From Pseudonocardia endophytica (GTDB lineage Bacteria; Actinomycetota; Actinomycetes; Mycobacteriales; Pseudonocardiaceae), in contig NZ_SMFZ01000002.1 of NCBI RefSeq assembly GCF_004339565.1, positions 1,860,001-1,924,000 on the forward strand: DNA of 64,000 nucleotides, given 5' to 3'. A program made the position numbers and the translations under genes. The notes under the pieces are model-generated. The model worked only from the letters and a program-made list of their open reading frames with translations, was not told the DNA's origin and did not search any database. Shown here one piece after another: positions 25,455 to 32,805 of the stretch (position 1 is the stretch's first letter; each line of letters opens with the position of its first letter).

Positions 25455-26234
25455 ATGAGCGAGACAGCCCGGTGGGCCGGGCCCGCACCCCCGCAGCAGC
25501 AGCGCGCCCAGCAGTCGAACGGCCGGGCCGACGGCGCAAACCTCGCCGACATCCTGGAACGGGTGCTGGACAAGGGGATCGTGATCGCCGGCGACATCCA
25601 GGTGAACCTCCTGGACATCGAGCTGCTGACGATCAAGATCCGGTTGGTGGTCGCGTCCGTCGAGCGCGCCAAGGAGATGGGCATCGACTGGTGGGAGCGC
25701 GACCCGACGCTCTCCGCGGGCCGCCGCGAGCTGGAGGACGAGAACAAGGAGCTGCGCGCGCGCATCGAGGCGCTGGAACGGAACGGCCACCGCGACGCCG
25801 GTAGCCGCGAGCTGGCGCCCGCGGACGACGAGCCCGACGACGTCGTCGACGAGCCGTACGAGGACGAGGACCTCGGCGACGTCGAGGACACCGACGTCGA
25901 GGACACCGACGTCGAGGACGACCGTGTCGACGATCTCGACGAGAGCGATCCGGACGACGCGGATCCGGACGACGCGGAACCGGACGACGCGGAACCGGAC
26001 CGGCACGACGGCCCGGCCGACGACGAGCGACCGACGGGGGGCAACGGCCGCTCCGGCCGGGCCGCCCGTGCGAAGGCCGACTCCGACGAGGGCGACGCCG
26101 CCGAGGACACGGGAGGCGGATCCGGTCGGAGCCGGGGCGGTCGCGGCCGGGCGCGGGCGAGTGACGGCGCGGACCGGGAGGCGCCGGTCCGTCGCAAACC
26201 GGGAAGCAAGCGATCCACGACGCGGGAGAGGTGA
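25455..26234 (+). CDS. gvpJ: Gas vesicle protein GvpJ with long charged tail
   Basis: A 259-residue protein; residues about 30-75 (LADILERVLDKGIVIAGDIQ, VNLLDIELLTIKIRLVVASV) are a GvpA-fold core, and MGIDWWERDP plus the coiled coil ELEDENKELRARIEALE is the usual GvpJ continuation. Normal GvpJ ends near here. This one continues with about 75 acidic residues including repeats (DVEDTDVEDTDVED, DPDDAEPDDAEPD), then a Gly/Arg/Lys-rich basic end (GRSRGGRGRARAS, RRKPGSKRSTTRER). GvpJ is a minor wall or tip protein. It starts 7 bases after the gvpO stop. Confidence 0.88.
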   Translation: MSETARWAGPAPPQQQRAQQSNGRADGANLADILERVLDKGIVIAGDIQVNLLDIELLTIKIRLVVASVERAKEMGIDWWERDPTLSAGRRELEDENKELRARIEALERNGHRDAGSRELAPADDEPDDVVDEPYEDEDLGDVEDTDVEDTDVEDDRVDDLDESDPDDADPDDAEPDDAEPDRHDGPADDERPTGGNGRSGRAARAKADSDEGDAAEDTGGGSGRSRGGRGRARASDGADREAPVRRKPGSKRSTTRER

Positions 26235-26237
26235 CGC

Positions 26238-26990
26238 GTGGGGGACGAGCTCAGCTACGTGTACGCCGTCGGGGTCCGGATCCCGCGCGGGGTGGTCGCC
26301 GACCTGAGGGGGATCGGTGACCACCCCGTGCGCCTGGTCGAGGACGGCGGGATCGCCGCGGTCGTCGGGTCCGTTCCGGCCGACGAGTTCACGGCCGAGC
26401 AGATCGAGGAGCGGCTGCAGGACCTCGCGTGGATCTCCGAGACGGCGCGGGCGCACCACAGGGTCGTGGACGTCGTCGGTGCGCAGGCGGTCGTCGCGCC
26501 GTTCGCGCTGGCCACGGTGTACCGCGACGACGCGCGGGTCGAGCAGATCCTGCGGGAGCGTGCGGGTGCGTTCGCGGCCGTGCTGGACCGGCTCCGCGGC
26601 CGTGCCGAGTGGGGAGTGAAGGCCTGGGCCGGATCGGCGCCGCAGCGCAGCGAGGGCGGACGGGCGTCGTCCGGGGCGGAGTACCTGCGCCGGCGCCGGG
26701 CCGTCCTGCGCGAGTCCGAGCGCGAGACGGACGTGGCGTTCGACGCCGCTGAGAAGCTGCACGGGACGGCCGCCGGGGGAGCCGACGCCGCCCGTCGTCA
26801 CCGCCTGCACGAGCCGGCGCTGTCCGGCCGGTCCGAGCCGATGGTGCTCAACGGCGCCTACCTCGTCCACACCGGACACGTCGACCGGTGGCGTGCCGCG
26901 GTCGAGGAGGCGGGCGAGCGCAGCGGGCTGTCCGTCGAGGTCACCGGGCCGTGGGTCCCGTACTCGTTCGTCGACGAGGGCTCGCGGTGA
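26238..26990 (+). CDS. gvpL: Gas vesicle protein GvpL
   Basis: A 250-residue GvpL/F-family protein, second copy in the operon. GTG 26238 begins GDELSYVYAVGVRIPRGVVA; the central signature is degenerate but recognisable (ISETARAHHRVVDVVGAQAV, VAPFALATVYRDD), and the C-terminal strand is VTGPWVPYSFVDEGSR. The helix containing SERETDVAFDAAEKLHG is family-like. GvpL probably acts as an assembly scaffold that contacts other minor Gvp proteins. Its stop overlaps the gvpS start (GTGA at 26987-26990). Confidence 0.9.
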   Translation: MGDELSYVYAVGVRIPRGVVADLRGIGDHPVRLVEDGGIAAVVGSVPADEFTAEQIEERLQDLAWISETARAHHRVVDVVGAQAVVAPFALATVYRDDARVEQILRERAGAFAAVLDRLRGRAEWGVKAWAGSAPQRSEGGRASSGAEYLRRRRAVLRESERETDVAFDAAEKLHGTAAGGADAARRHRLHEPALSGRSEPMVLNGAYLVHTGHVDRWRAAVEEAGERSGLSVEVTGPWVPYSFVDEGSR

Positions 26991-27253
26991 GCGCGTCCCC
27001 TGACATCACCGGCGGGCTGCTCGGTGATCGTGAGGTGGCACTCGTCGACCTGCTCGACCGGGTGCTGTCGTCCGGCGTCGTGCTCGCGGGGGACGTGACG
27101 ATCTCGCTGGCCGGCGTCGACCTGATCCGGATCTCGCTCCGGGCGCTCGTCACGTCGATCGCGCCGGCCGACACCTCGATCGATCCACCGCCGGTCGAGT
27201 GGACGAACCCGCCCGCGCTCGAGGCCCGCACGGCCCGGGACGGTGTCCGGTGA
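26987..27253 (+). CDS. gvpS: Gas vesicle protein GvpS (GvpA/J-fold paralogue)
   Basis: An 88-residue protein from GTG 26987. VALVDLLDRVLSSGVVLAGD and VTISLAGVDLIRISLRALVT are the GvpA-type core; the remainder is a short Pro-rich end. It is the third GvpA-like gene of the operon and sits between gvpL and gvpK, the standard place of gvpS in actinomycetes. Presumably a minor wall protein. It overlaps both neighbours by four bases. Confidence 0.88.
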   Translation: MSASPDITGGLLGDREVALVDLLDRVLSSGVVLAGDVTISLAGVDLIRISLRALVTSIAPADTSIDPPPVEWTNPPALEARTARDGVR

Positions 27254-27549
27254 GCGGCGAGGACGGGGTCGCCCGCAAGGTCGAGATCGACAAGGACGCC
27301 GTCGAGCGGGACCTGATGAAGCTGGTGCTGACGATCATCGAGCTGTTGCGCCAGCTCATGGAGCGCCAGGTCATCCGCCGCGTCGACCAGGGCGACCTCT
27401 CCGACGACCAGATCGAGGACCTCGGCACGGCTCTGATGCACCTCGAGGAGGCGATGGACGAGCTGACCGAGCGCTTCGGCCTGACCGCCGAGGACCTGAA
27501 CCTGGAGCTCGGCCCCCTCGGCCCGCTCCTGCCCCGCAATGCGCGCTGA
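27250..27549 (+). CDS. gvpK: Gas vesicle protein GvpK
   Basis: A 99-residue GvpK-family protein from GTG 27250. KVEIDKDAVERDLMKLVLTI, IELLRQLMERQVIRRVDQGD and EAMDELTERFGLTAEDLNLE are family signatures. GvpK is a helical assembly protein that closes actinobacterial gvp operons. Its TGA stop is also the first TGA of an 84-bp palindromic repeat, which may serve as the operon's transcription end. Confidence 0.93.
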   Translation: MSGEDGVARKVEIDKDAVERDLMKLVLTIIELLRQLMERQVIRRVDQGDLSDDQIEDLGTALMHLEEAMDELTERFGLTAEDLNLELGPLGPLLPRNAR

Positions 27550-27630
27550 TCCGCAGAACGCGCGCCGATCCGGGGAACGCGAGCGCTCGGACGCGTGCGA
27601 ACTCCGGATCCGCCCGGAGATTCCGGATCA
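27547..27630. repeat. 84-bp palindromic element, copy A
   Basis: Bounded by TGATCCG and CGGATCA. The same 84-bp length and ends occur at 44642-44725, and 24 bases (27543-27566) are identical to 44638-44661. It contains further short inverted repeats and follows gvpK directly. Confidence 0.65.
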
Positions 27631-27683
27631 GCGTGCGAACCGGGGGCGGTGCGCCGGCGGCCGGAGGCGCGAGAGCTGCTCGG

Positions 27684-28157
27684 TTACGACGCGTTGCGGC
27701 GCCAGCGGCGGCGGGGGACCTCCGGCTCCTGGGCGTCCGGGGCGGCGACGGCGAGTTGCGTGGCCTGGCGGCCGAGCACCTCGAGGTGGACGCGGACGTC
27801 GTTGTGCGTCGGGTCCAGAGCGACCTGCTCGGCGATCTCGGCGGCCTGGGTGACGGCGTCGGTGAACGCCTGCTGCGCGGTGGCAAGGCGCTCGGCGATC
27901 CGCCTGGCCGGACCGAGGCGCAGGCGGAAGCGGGACGGCTCGATCGAGTCACCGACCGTGGCGAGCCGTCGCACGGCCTCCAGCTCGGCGTCCAGGCGCG
28001 AGCCGATCTCGCCCAGCCACGTCTGCACCTGACCGGCAGGCAGCGCCTCGGTGATCCGGTGGAACCGCGCCACGCTCGACGAGCACTCCTTGACCCGGCC
28101 GTTCCAGTATCGCGACAGCGGGGTGGGCGGCGGTTCCGGTGCCGAACGGAGACGCAT
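27684..28157 (-). CDS. Hypothetical helical protein
   Basis: A 157-residue protein without membrane segments or a signal. The middle is predicted-looking long helices rich in Ala, Glu and Arg (AELEAVRRLATVGDSIEP, ERLATAQQAFTDAVTQAAEI), with a Pro-rich N-terminus and an Arg-rich C-terminus (EVPRRRWRRNAS). I do not recognise the family; the amphipathic pattern suggests a helical bundle or coiled coil. It faces the gas vesicle operon convergently across 134 bases. No functional link is evident. Confidence 0.65.
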   Translation of the reverse strand: MRLRSAPEPPPTPLSRYWNGRVKECSSSVARFHRITEALPAGQVQTWLGEIGSRLDAELEAVRRLATVGDSIEPSRFRLRLGPARRIAERLATAQQAFTDAVTQAAEIAEQVALDPTHNDVRVHLEVLGRQATQLAVAAPDAQEPEVPRRRWRRNAS

Positions 28158-28352
28158 GCGACCAGGGTGCCGGATGGTCGTCGCACCGGGTACCGCGGGG
28201 CAGGTGTCCCTCGACGAGGCGTCCTGGCGGACGAGGTCGCCCGCACCATGGCGGTGCAGCTCACGCTACCTGCACGGCACGAACGACGGCTGTCCCGGAC
28301 GACGTGACGCCGCCGCGATCCGTGAGGCGCCGCTGCACCCCTTCGGACCGTC

Positions 28353-28406
28353 GACGTGAACATGACGGTCGCCAGATCGCGGCTCGACAGCCGTCACGTT
28401 CATGTC
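28353..28406 (-). terminator. Hairpin downstream of the abgT remnant
   Basis: Arms GACGTGAACATGACGG (28353-28368) and CCGTCACGTTCATGTC (28391-28406) pair over 16 positions with one G-T and one mismatch, around a 22-base loop. It lies just past the 3' end of the threonine-synthase/abgT unit and probably ends it. Confidence 0.5.
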
Positions 28407-28418
28407 GGCCGGGGTACC

Positions 28419-28778
28419 TCAGATGCGGATGGTCGTGCCGGGGCCCAGGGGTGTGTCCGTGACGTAGAACAACGCCAGGATCAGCACCCACAGCACCGTG
28501 ACGTAGTTCATCAGCACCGACGTCTCGACGCCGGGCGGCGTCCCCGGCGGCGCACCTTCTCCGACACGGCGGCCAGGTTCGCGTCCAGCGCCCTGTGCAC
28601 CGGTTCGGCCGGGGGCGCACCGGGTAGCTGTGCGGTCGCACCGACGGCGGCGAGCACGGCGCTGCCGACGGCCAGGACCAGCAGCAGGTACTCCGAAGAG
28701 GAAGAACGGATGCGGGACCCGGTTGCCGACCCGCTCGACGAGCCCGATGATGCCGCGCTGCCCGGTGCCCGCGGTCAT
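28419..28778 (-). pseudogene. AbgT-family transporter, internally deleted and frameshifted
   Basis: Only the two ends of an AbgT (p-aminobenzoyl-glutamate type) transporter remain. The start reads GIIGLVERVGNRVPHPFFLF, the family N-terminus. A frameshift follows: the next frame continues in register with EYLLLVLAVGSAVLAAVGAT, the first membrane helix. The 3' end encodes YVTVLWVLILALFYVTDTPL then GPGTTIRI, the last helix and typical C-terminus. Intact members are about 500 residues, so some 380-400 codons are gone. Its ATG overlaps the stop of the threonine-synthase-like gene, showing the pair was once a coupled operon. Confidence 0.82.
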
Positions 28779-29983
28779 GCGATCCGGCCGTCCTTGGCCA
28801 GCGTCGGCACGTCGACGGCGACCGTGTCCGGATAGATCAGCCCGCTGCCGGTGTTCAGCACGACGACGTCCTCCGACCCGTCCAGCCACCCGGACTCGCG
28901 CAGCTTCCCGACGGCGGCCATGCACGCCCCGCCCTCCGGGCAGATCCAGGTGCCCTCGTCGCGGGCCAGCGCGTGCTCGGCGGCGAGCAGCTCCTCGTCG
29001 GTGACGGCGACGGCGGTGCCTCCGGTGTCGCGTACCGCGTCCAGCACGAGGAAGTCGCCGAGCGCCTTCGGCACGGTGATCCCGAACGCGACGGTGTGCG
29101 GGTCGGGTGGCGCCACGGACTCGGACGAACCGGCCTCGAAGGCGTCCACGATGGGCGCGCATCCGGAAGCCTGGACGGCGACCAGCCGCGGAAGGTCGCC
29201 GGACAGCCACCCGAGCTCGCGCATCTCCTTCAGGGCCTTGTGGATCGCGATGATGCCGACGCCGCCCCCGGTGGGGTAGAGGATCACGTCCGGTGCTCGC
29301 CAGCCGAGCTGCTCGACGATCTCGTAGCCCATCGTCTTCTTGCCCTCGATGCGGTAGGGCTCCTTGAGCGTCGAGGTCTCCTGCCAGCCCTGCCGCCGCG
29401 GCACCGCCTCCGCGACGATCTTCCCGGCGTCCCCGATCAGACCGTCCACCAGGTACAGCTCGGCACCGGCGACGACGCACTCGCGGCGGGTGATCTCCGG
29501 CGCGTCCACCGGCATCGCGATCAGCGCGCCCAGCCCGGCTCGCGCGGCGTAGGACGCCCACGCCGCGCCCGCGTTGCCGTTCGTCGGCATGGCGACGCCG
29601 CGCACGCCCAGCTCCGCCGCGCGGGACACGCCGACGGCGGCGCCGCGGGCCTTGAACGCGCCCGTCGGGACCAGGCCCTCGTCCTTCATCCGCAGGCCGG
29701 GCACGCCGAGCCGGGCGCCGGCCCGGGGGAGGTCGAGCAGCGGCGTCATGCCCTCGCCGAGCGTGACGACGTGCGCGGGGTCCCGGACCGGCAGCATCTC
29801 GTGGTAGCGCCACAGGTCCGGCGGGCGGCCGGCGATCTCCTTCGGCGTCACCGCGACCCGGTCGAGGTCGTAGCGGGCGAGCAGCGGTGCGCCGGCGGGG
29901 GAGACGCCCTGGACCCGGTCGGCGTCGTGCGTCGAACCGTCGCGGGAGCACTCGAGATGGGAGAGCGTGGAGTAGTCACTCAC
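28775..29983 (-). CDS. PLP-dependent threonine-synthase-like enzyme
   Basis: A 402-residue fold-type II PLP enzyme. The N-terminus SDYSTLSHLECSRDG resembles the rubredoxin-like start of class II threonine synthases but keeps only one Cys. KDEGLVPTGAFKARGA holds the PLP lysine, MPTNGNAGAAWASYA the phosphate/substrate loop and YPTGGGVGIIAIHKAL the PLP phosphate-binding glycines. EGGACMAAVGKL and LNTGSGLIYPD are also standard. The GTG start at 29983 matches family length. It forms a unit with a ruined AbgT-type transporter gene downstream, so its natural substrate may be an amino acid derivative other than phosphohomoserine; this is inference. Confidence 0.85.
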   Translation of the reverse strand: MSDYSTLSHLECSRDGSTHDADRVQGVSPAGAPLLARYDLDRVAVTPKEIAGRPPDLWRYHEMLPVRDPAHVVTLGEGMTPLLDLPRAGARLGVPGLRMKDEGLVPTGAFKARGAAVGVSRAAELGVRGVAMPTNGNAGAAWASYAARAGLGALIAMPVDAPEITRRECVVAGAELYLVDGLIGDAGKIVAEAVPRRQGWQETSTLKEPYRIEGKKTMGYEIVEQLGWRAPDVILYPTGGGVGIIAIHKALKEMRELGWLSGDLPRLVAVQASGCAPIVDAFEAGSSESVAPPDPHTVAFGITVPKALGDFLVLDAVRDTGGTAVAVTDEELLAAEHALARDEGTWICPEGGACMAAVGKLRESGWLDGSEDVVVLNTGSGLIYPDTVAVDVPTLAKDGRIA

Positions 29984-30154
29984 CGGTCGACCCAAACCCC
30001 CCGACGGACGCCCGGCAACTCGGGCCACCGGCGGCCGCGCCGCGCTCCCCTGTCGGGTGCTGCGGCGACCCGGGCGGCGGCTGCCGCGCGGGGTGCCGCG
30101 GCGGAGCCCGCCCTCGGCGCGCGGGAAGGGTCGGCAGCAGGCAGCGTGGAGGTC

Positions 30155-30961
30155 ATGCCCGAAGGCCACACCGTGCACCGCCTGGCGCGTCTGCAACGCA
30201 GGCGGTACGCGGGGCGTCCGGTGGCGGTGTCCAGCCCGCAGGGGCGGTTCACGGCCGGTGCCGAGGTCGTCGACGGGCGGGTGCTGTCCGACGTCGAGGC
30301 GCACGGCAAGCACCTGTTCCAGATCTACGGACCGGACCTCGTCGTGCACGTCCACCTCGGACTGTGGGGCCGCTTCGGGAACCGGCGCCGGCCCGAGCAG
30401 GAGCCGCGCGGGCAGGTGCGGATGCGCATGGTCGGCGACGAGTACTACGCCGACCTGCGCGGGCCGTCGGCCTGCGAGCTGCTCACCGACGTCGAGGCGA
30501 CGGCGTTGCACGCGAGGCTCGGTGAGGACCCGCTGCGCCGCGACGCCGACCCGGAGCGGGTCTGGGCGCGGATCGGTCGGTCCCGCGCGCCGCTGGCCAG
30601 CCTGCTGATGGACCAGTCGGTGATCGCCGGCGTCGGGAACGTGTTCCGCGCCGAGACGCTGTTCCGGACCGGGCTCGACCCGATGACGACCGGGCGGGAC
30701 CTCGACCGCGAGCGGTTCGACGCGCTGTGGGCCGACCTGTCCGAGATGCTCGTCGAGGGGGAGCGGCGCGGGAGGATCGAGACGCTGCGCCCGGAGCACG
30801 ACCCGGCACTCCTCGAACCGCCGGACAGCGGCGCGGTGTGCGCGAGCGTCGTCTACGCCTACCGCCGGACGGGACAGCCGTGCCTGGTGTGCGGCACGCC
30901 GATCCGGCACCGCACGCACCAGGCGCGCAACCTGTTCTGGTGTCCGTCCTGTCAGGACTGA
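30155..30961 (+). CDS. nei: Fpg/Nei-family DNA glycosylase (endonuclease VIII type)
   Basis: A 268-residue base-excision repair enzyme. It begins MPEGHTVHRLARLQRR: after Met removal, the Pro is the catalytic nucleophile and Glu3 the partner, and PEGH rather than PELPE marks the Nei branch. LLMDQSVIAGVGNVFRAETL is the helix-two-turn-helix, and four Cys at the end (CLVCGTPI and CPSC) form the zinc finger. ATG 30155 follows AGCGTGGAGG, a strong ribosome site. It removes oxidised pyrimidines by family inference. Its last 10 bases overlap the 3' end of the convergent TetR gene. Confidence 0.93.
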   Translation: MPEGHTVHRLARLQRRRYAGRPVAVSSPQGRFTAGAEVVDGRVLSDVEAHGKHLFQIYGPDLVVHVHLGLWGRFGNRRRPEQEPRGQVRMRMVGDEYYADLRGPSACELLTDVEATALHARLGEDPLRRDADPERVWARIGRSRAPLASLLMDQSVIAGVGNVFRAETLFRTGLDPMTTGRDLDRERFDALWADLSEMLVEGERRGRIETLRPEHDPALLEPPDSGAVCASVVYAYRRTGQPCLVCGTPIRHRTHQARNLFWCPSCQD

Positions 30962-31554
30962 ACGGGTCGGGCCGGTAGCGCCAGCCGTTCCGCCGCCCGC
31001 ACCACGAACGCGCGGCGCGCGGTGTGCTCGTCCGGGTCGTCGCCGTCGGCGCCGGTCAGCATCCGGGCCAGCTGCGGCGCGCAGATCCACCACGCGGCCA
31101 GCCCGATCACCAGGAACGCCAGCCGGGCGGGGTCGAGGTCGTCGTCGAACGTGCCGTCGGCCTGGGCGGCCGCGTACGCCGCCGCCTTGTCCCGGTAGTG
31201 CGCGGTGCGGTTCTGCTCGTCGACGGTCGTCCCGTCCAGGCCCTCCCAGAGCAGCAGGCGGGCCAGGTGCGGGTTCGCGGCATGGTAGTCGAACGTGCGC
31301 CCGGCGAACTCGCCGATGTCGGCGAGCCCGCCGTCCGGCGGTGGGACGGACGCGGACAGCCGGGCCAGCTCGTCGGCGAGCACGGTCTCGAACAGCGCCT
31401 GCTTGTCGCCGAAGTACTTGTACAGGCGCTCCTTGTTGATCCCGGCGCGCTCGGCGATGCGCGCCATCGTCGTCCCGGCCGGGCCGCGCTCGGCGAACTC
31501 CTCGGTGGCCGCCTCCTGCAGCCGCCGCCGGGTGCCCTCGGTGTCCCAGGCCAT
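30952..31554 (-). CDS. TetR-family transcriptional repressor
   Basis: A 200-residue TetR regulator. The N-terminal HTH is clear: AATEEFAERGPAGTTMARIA, then ERAGINKERLYKYFGDKQAL, with the family's YxYFxxK motif. The C-terminal ligand domain ends in AFVVRAAERLALPARPVQS. It is divergent from a short-chain dehydrogenase gene, with matching dyad sites in the 78-bp spacer, so it most likely represses that gene and itself. The ligand is unknown. Confidence 0.9.
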   Translation of the reverse strand: MAWDTEGTRRRLQEAATEEFAERGPAGTTMARIAERAGINKERLYKYFGDKQALFETVLADELARLSASVPPPDGGLADIGEFAGRTFDYHAANPHLARLLLWEGLDGTTVDEQNRTAHYRDKAAAYAAAQADGTFDDDLDPARLAFLVIGLAAWWICAPQLARMLTGADGDDPDEHTARRAFVVRAAERLALPARPVQS

Positions 31555-31572
31555 GTCGCCAGCCTACTCGAC

Positions 31573-31624
31573 TCCAACGTTGTGGTTGGAGTACCGTCGG
31601 TCAAACTACAACCGCAACGTTGGA
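31573..31624. promoter_or_regulatory. Paired operators between tetR-like and SDR genes
   Basis: The first site is the perfect dyad TCCAAC-N6-GTTGGA (31573-31590). A 16-base stretch of it (31573-31588) is repeated inverted, with one difference, at 31609-31624. The second copy reaches to within nine bases of the SDR start codon, so binding would block its expression. Confidence 0.62.
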
Positions 31625-31632
31625 GATGGGCA

Positions 31633-32385
31633 ATGGACGTGAACCTGTCCGGCAAGGTCGTCGTAGTCACCGGCGCGGCGCAGGGCATCGGGCGCGCGCT
31701 GGCGCTCGGGCTGGCCGCCGAGGGTGCGCGGGTCGGCGTGCTCGCCCGCGACGGGAAGCGGGCACAGGCCGTCGTCGACGAGATCGAGGCTCTCCCCGGC
31801 GAGGCCCTCGCGCTGGAGGCCGACGCGGCCGACGAGACGGCCGTCGCCGCCGCCGTCGATCTCGTGGACCGGACGTGGGGCGGGCTCGACGGTCTGGTCA
31901 ACAACGCCGGGCGGATGCGTACCGGCATGCCGGTGCTGGACACCGACGTCGCGGAGCTGGGTGAGATCCTGCGGTCCAACCTGGTCAGCGCCGTGGTGTG
32001 CACGAAGCGGTTCGCGCCGCTGATGATCCGCTCCGGCGGCGGCCGGATCGTCTACCTGTCGTCGGCGGCGTCGTTGCAGGCCAACGCCGGCGGTTCGGCG
32101 TACGCGGGTGCGAAGGCCGCGATCAACTCGCTGGCGGCGATCGTCCACACCGAACTCGCCGGCCATGGCGTCCGCACGACGGCGCTCGTGCCGGGGCTGA
32201 CCGTGACGCCGGGCATGCGCGAGGTCGTCACCGACGAGCACCTCGAGCGCGTCGCGTCCCGCTATCCGGGCGGCCGGGTCGGGCAGCCGGAGGACCTGGT
32301 CGGTCTCGTGACGTTCCTGTGCAGCGACGTGGCCGCGCACGTGTCCGGGTCGGTCCTGGCCGTCCGGCCCCCTGTCGACCGGTGA
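31633..32385 (+). CDS. Short-chain dehydrogenase/reductase
   Basis: A 250-residue classical SDR. VVVTGAAQGIGRALALGLAA is the NAD(P) glycine motif, DGLVNNAGRM the structural NNAG, IVYLSSAASLQ supplies the catalytic Ser and YAGAKAA the YxxxK. ALVPGLTVTPGMREV is the post-catalytic PG motif. The C-terminus SGSVLAVRPPVDR is typical. An ATG at 31633 follows TTGGAGATGG. It is divergent from a TetR gene whose operators overlap its promoter. Substrate not predictable; ketone or alcohol oxidoreduction is expected. Confidence 0.92.
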   Translation: MDVNLSGKVVVVTGAAQGIGRALALGLAAEGARVGVLARDGKRAQAVVDEIEALPGEALALEADAADETAVAAAVDLVDRTWGGLDGLVNNAGRMRTGMPVLDTDVAELGEILRSNLVSAVVCTKRFAPLMIRSGGGRIVYLSSAASLQANAGGSAYAGAKAAINSLAAIVHTELAGHGVRTTALVPGLTVTPGMREVVTDEHLERVASRYPGGRVGQPEDLVGLVTFLCSDVAAHVSGSVLAVRPPVDR

Positions 32386-32453
32386 GCGCGGCCACCCTGC
32401 CGTGTGAGATGTCCGGTCTGTCCCGATCCGTCCGTACCGAGTAGCGTCGTCGT

Positions 32454-32804
32454 GTGCTGACCGCCGGTCCGACGACCCTGCCGCGAGCGCGACTGCTCGT
32501 CCGGGACGTCGTGTGCTCGGTCGTCGCGCTCGTGCTCGCCGGGGCGGTCGTCGCGGTCGGTGTGACGGTGGCCGTGCTGCTGGCCGCCCATCCGCCGGCG
32601 AGCGCGACGGGTGCGCTGGTGTCCGTCGGCGGGCCGGTGGTGGTGGCGATCGCGGCCGGGTTCGCCGGGCTCGCGGTCACGATCGTCCGGATCGTGGACC
32701 GGCGGGCGTCCTGGCCGTTCGCGCTGGCCACGTTCGTGGTGTGCGCGCTCGCCGTCGGGGTCGCCGGGTACGCGGCGTCCGGCTACCTCCCCGGTCTCGG
32801 CTGA
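32454..32804 (+). CDS. Small three-helix membrane protein
   Basis: A 116-residue protein from GTG 32454 with three hydrophobic segments (DVVCSVVALVLAGAVVAVGV, GGPVVVAIAAGFAGLAVTIV, ASWPFALATFVVCALAVGVA). The first ten residues are polar. No motif or family is recognised. It converges with the following minus-strand gene, one base between stops. Probably a real gene, given hydrophobic periodicity and codon use, but with unknown role. Confidence 0.65.
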   Translation: MLTAGPTTLPRARLLVRDVVCSVVALVLAGAVVAVGVTVAVLLAAHPPASATGALVSVGGPVVVAIAAGFAGLAVTIVRIVDRRASWPFALATFVVCALAVGVAGYAASGYLPGLG

Positions 32805-32805
32805 C

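Noticed and set aside
23549..26218. An 889-codon minus-strand frame across gvpG, gvpO and gvpJ
   Set aside because: It mirrors the repeats of gvpO and has no recognisable domain, and the plus-strand genes overlap as an operon with good family matches.
28775..31093. One long minus-strand protein joining the threonine-synthase-like enzyme to a 370-residue leader
   Set aside because: The upstream part is antisense to nei and the spacer; family alignment begins at GTG 29983.
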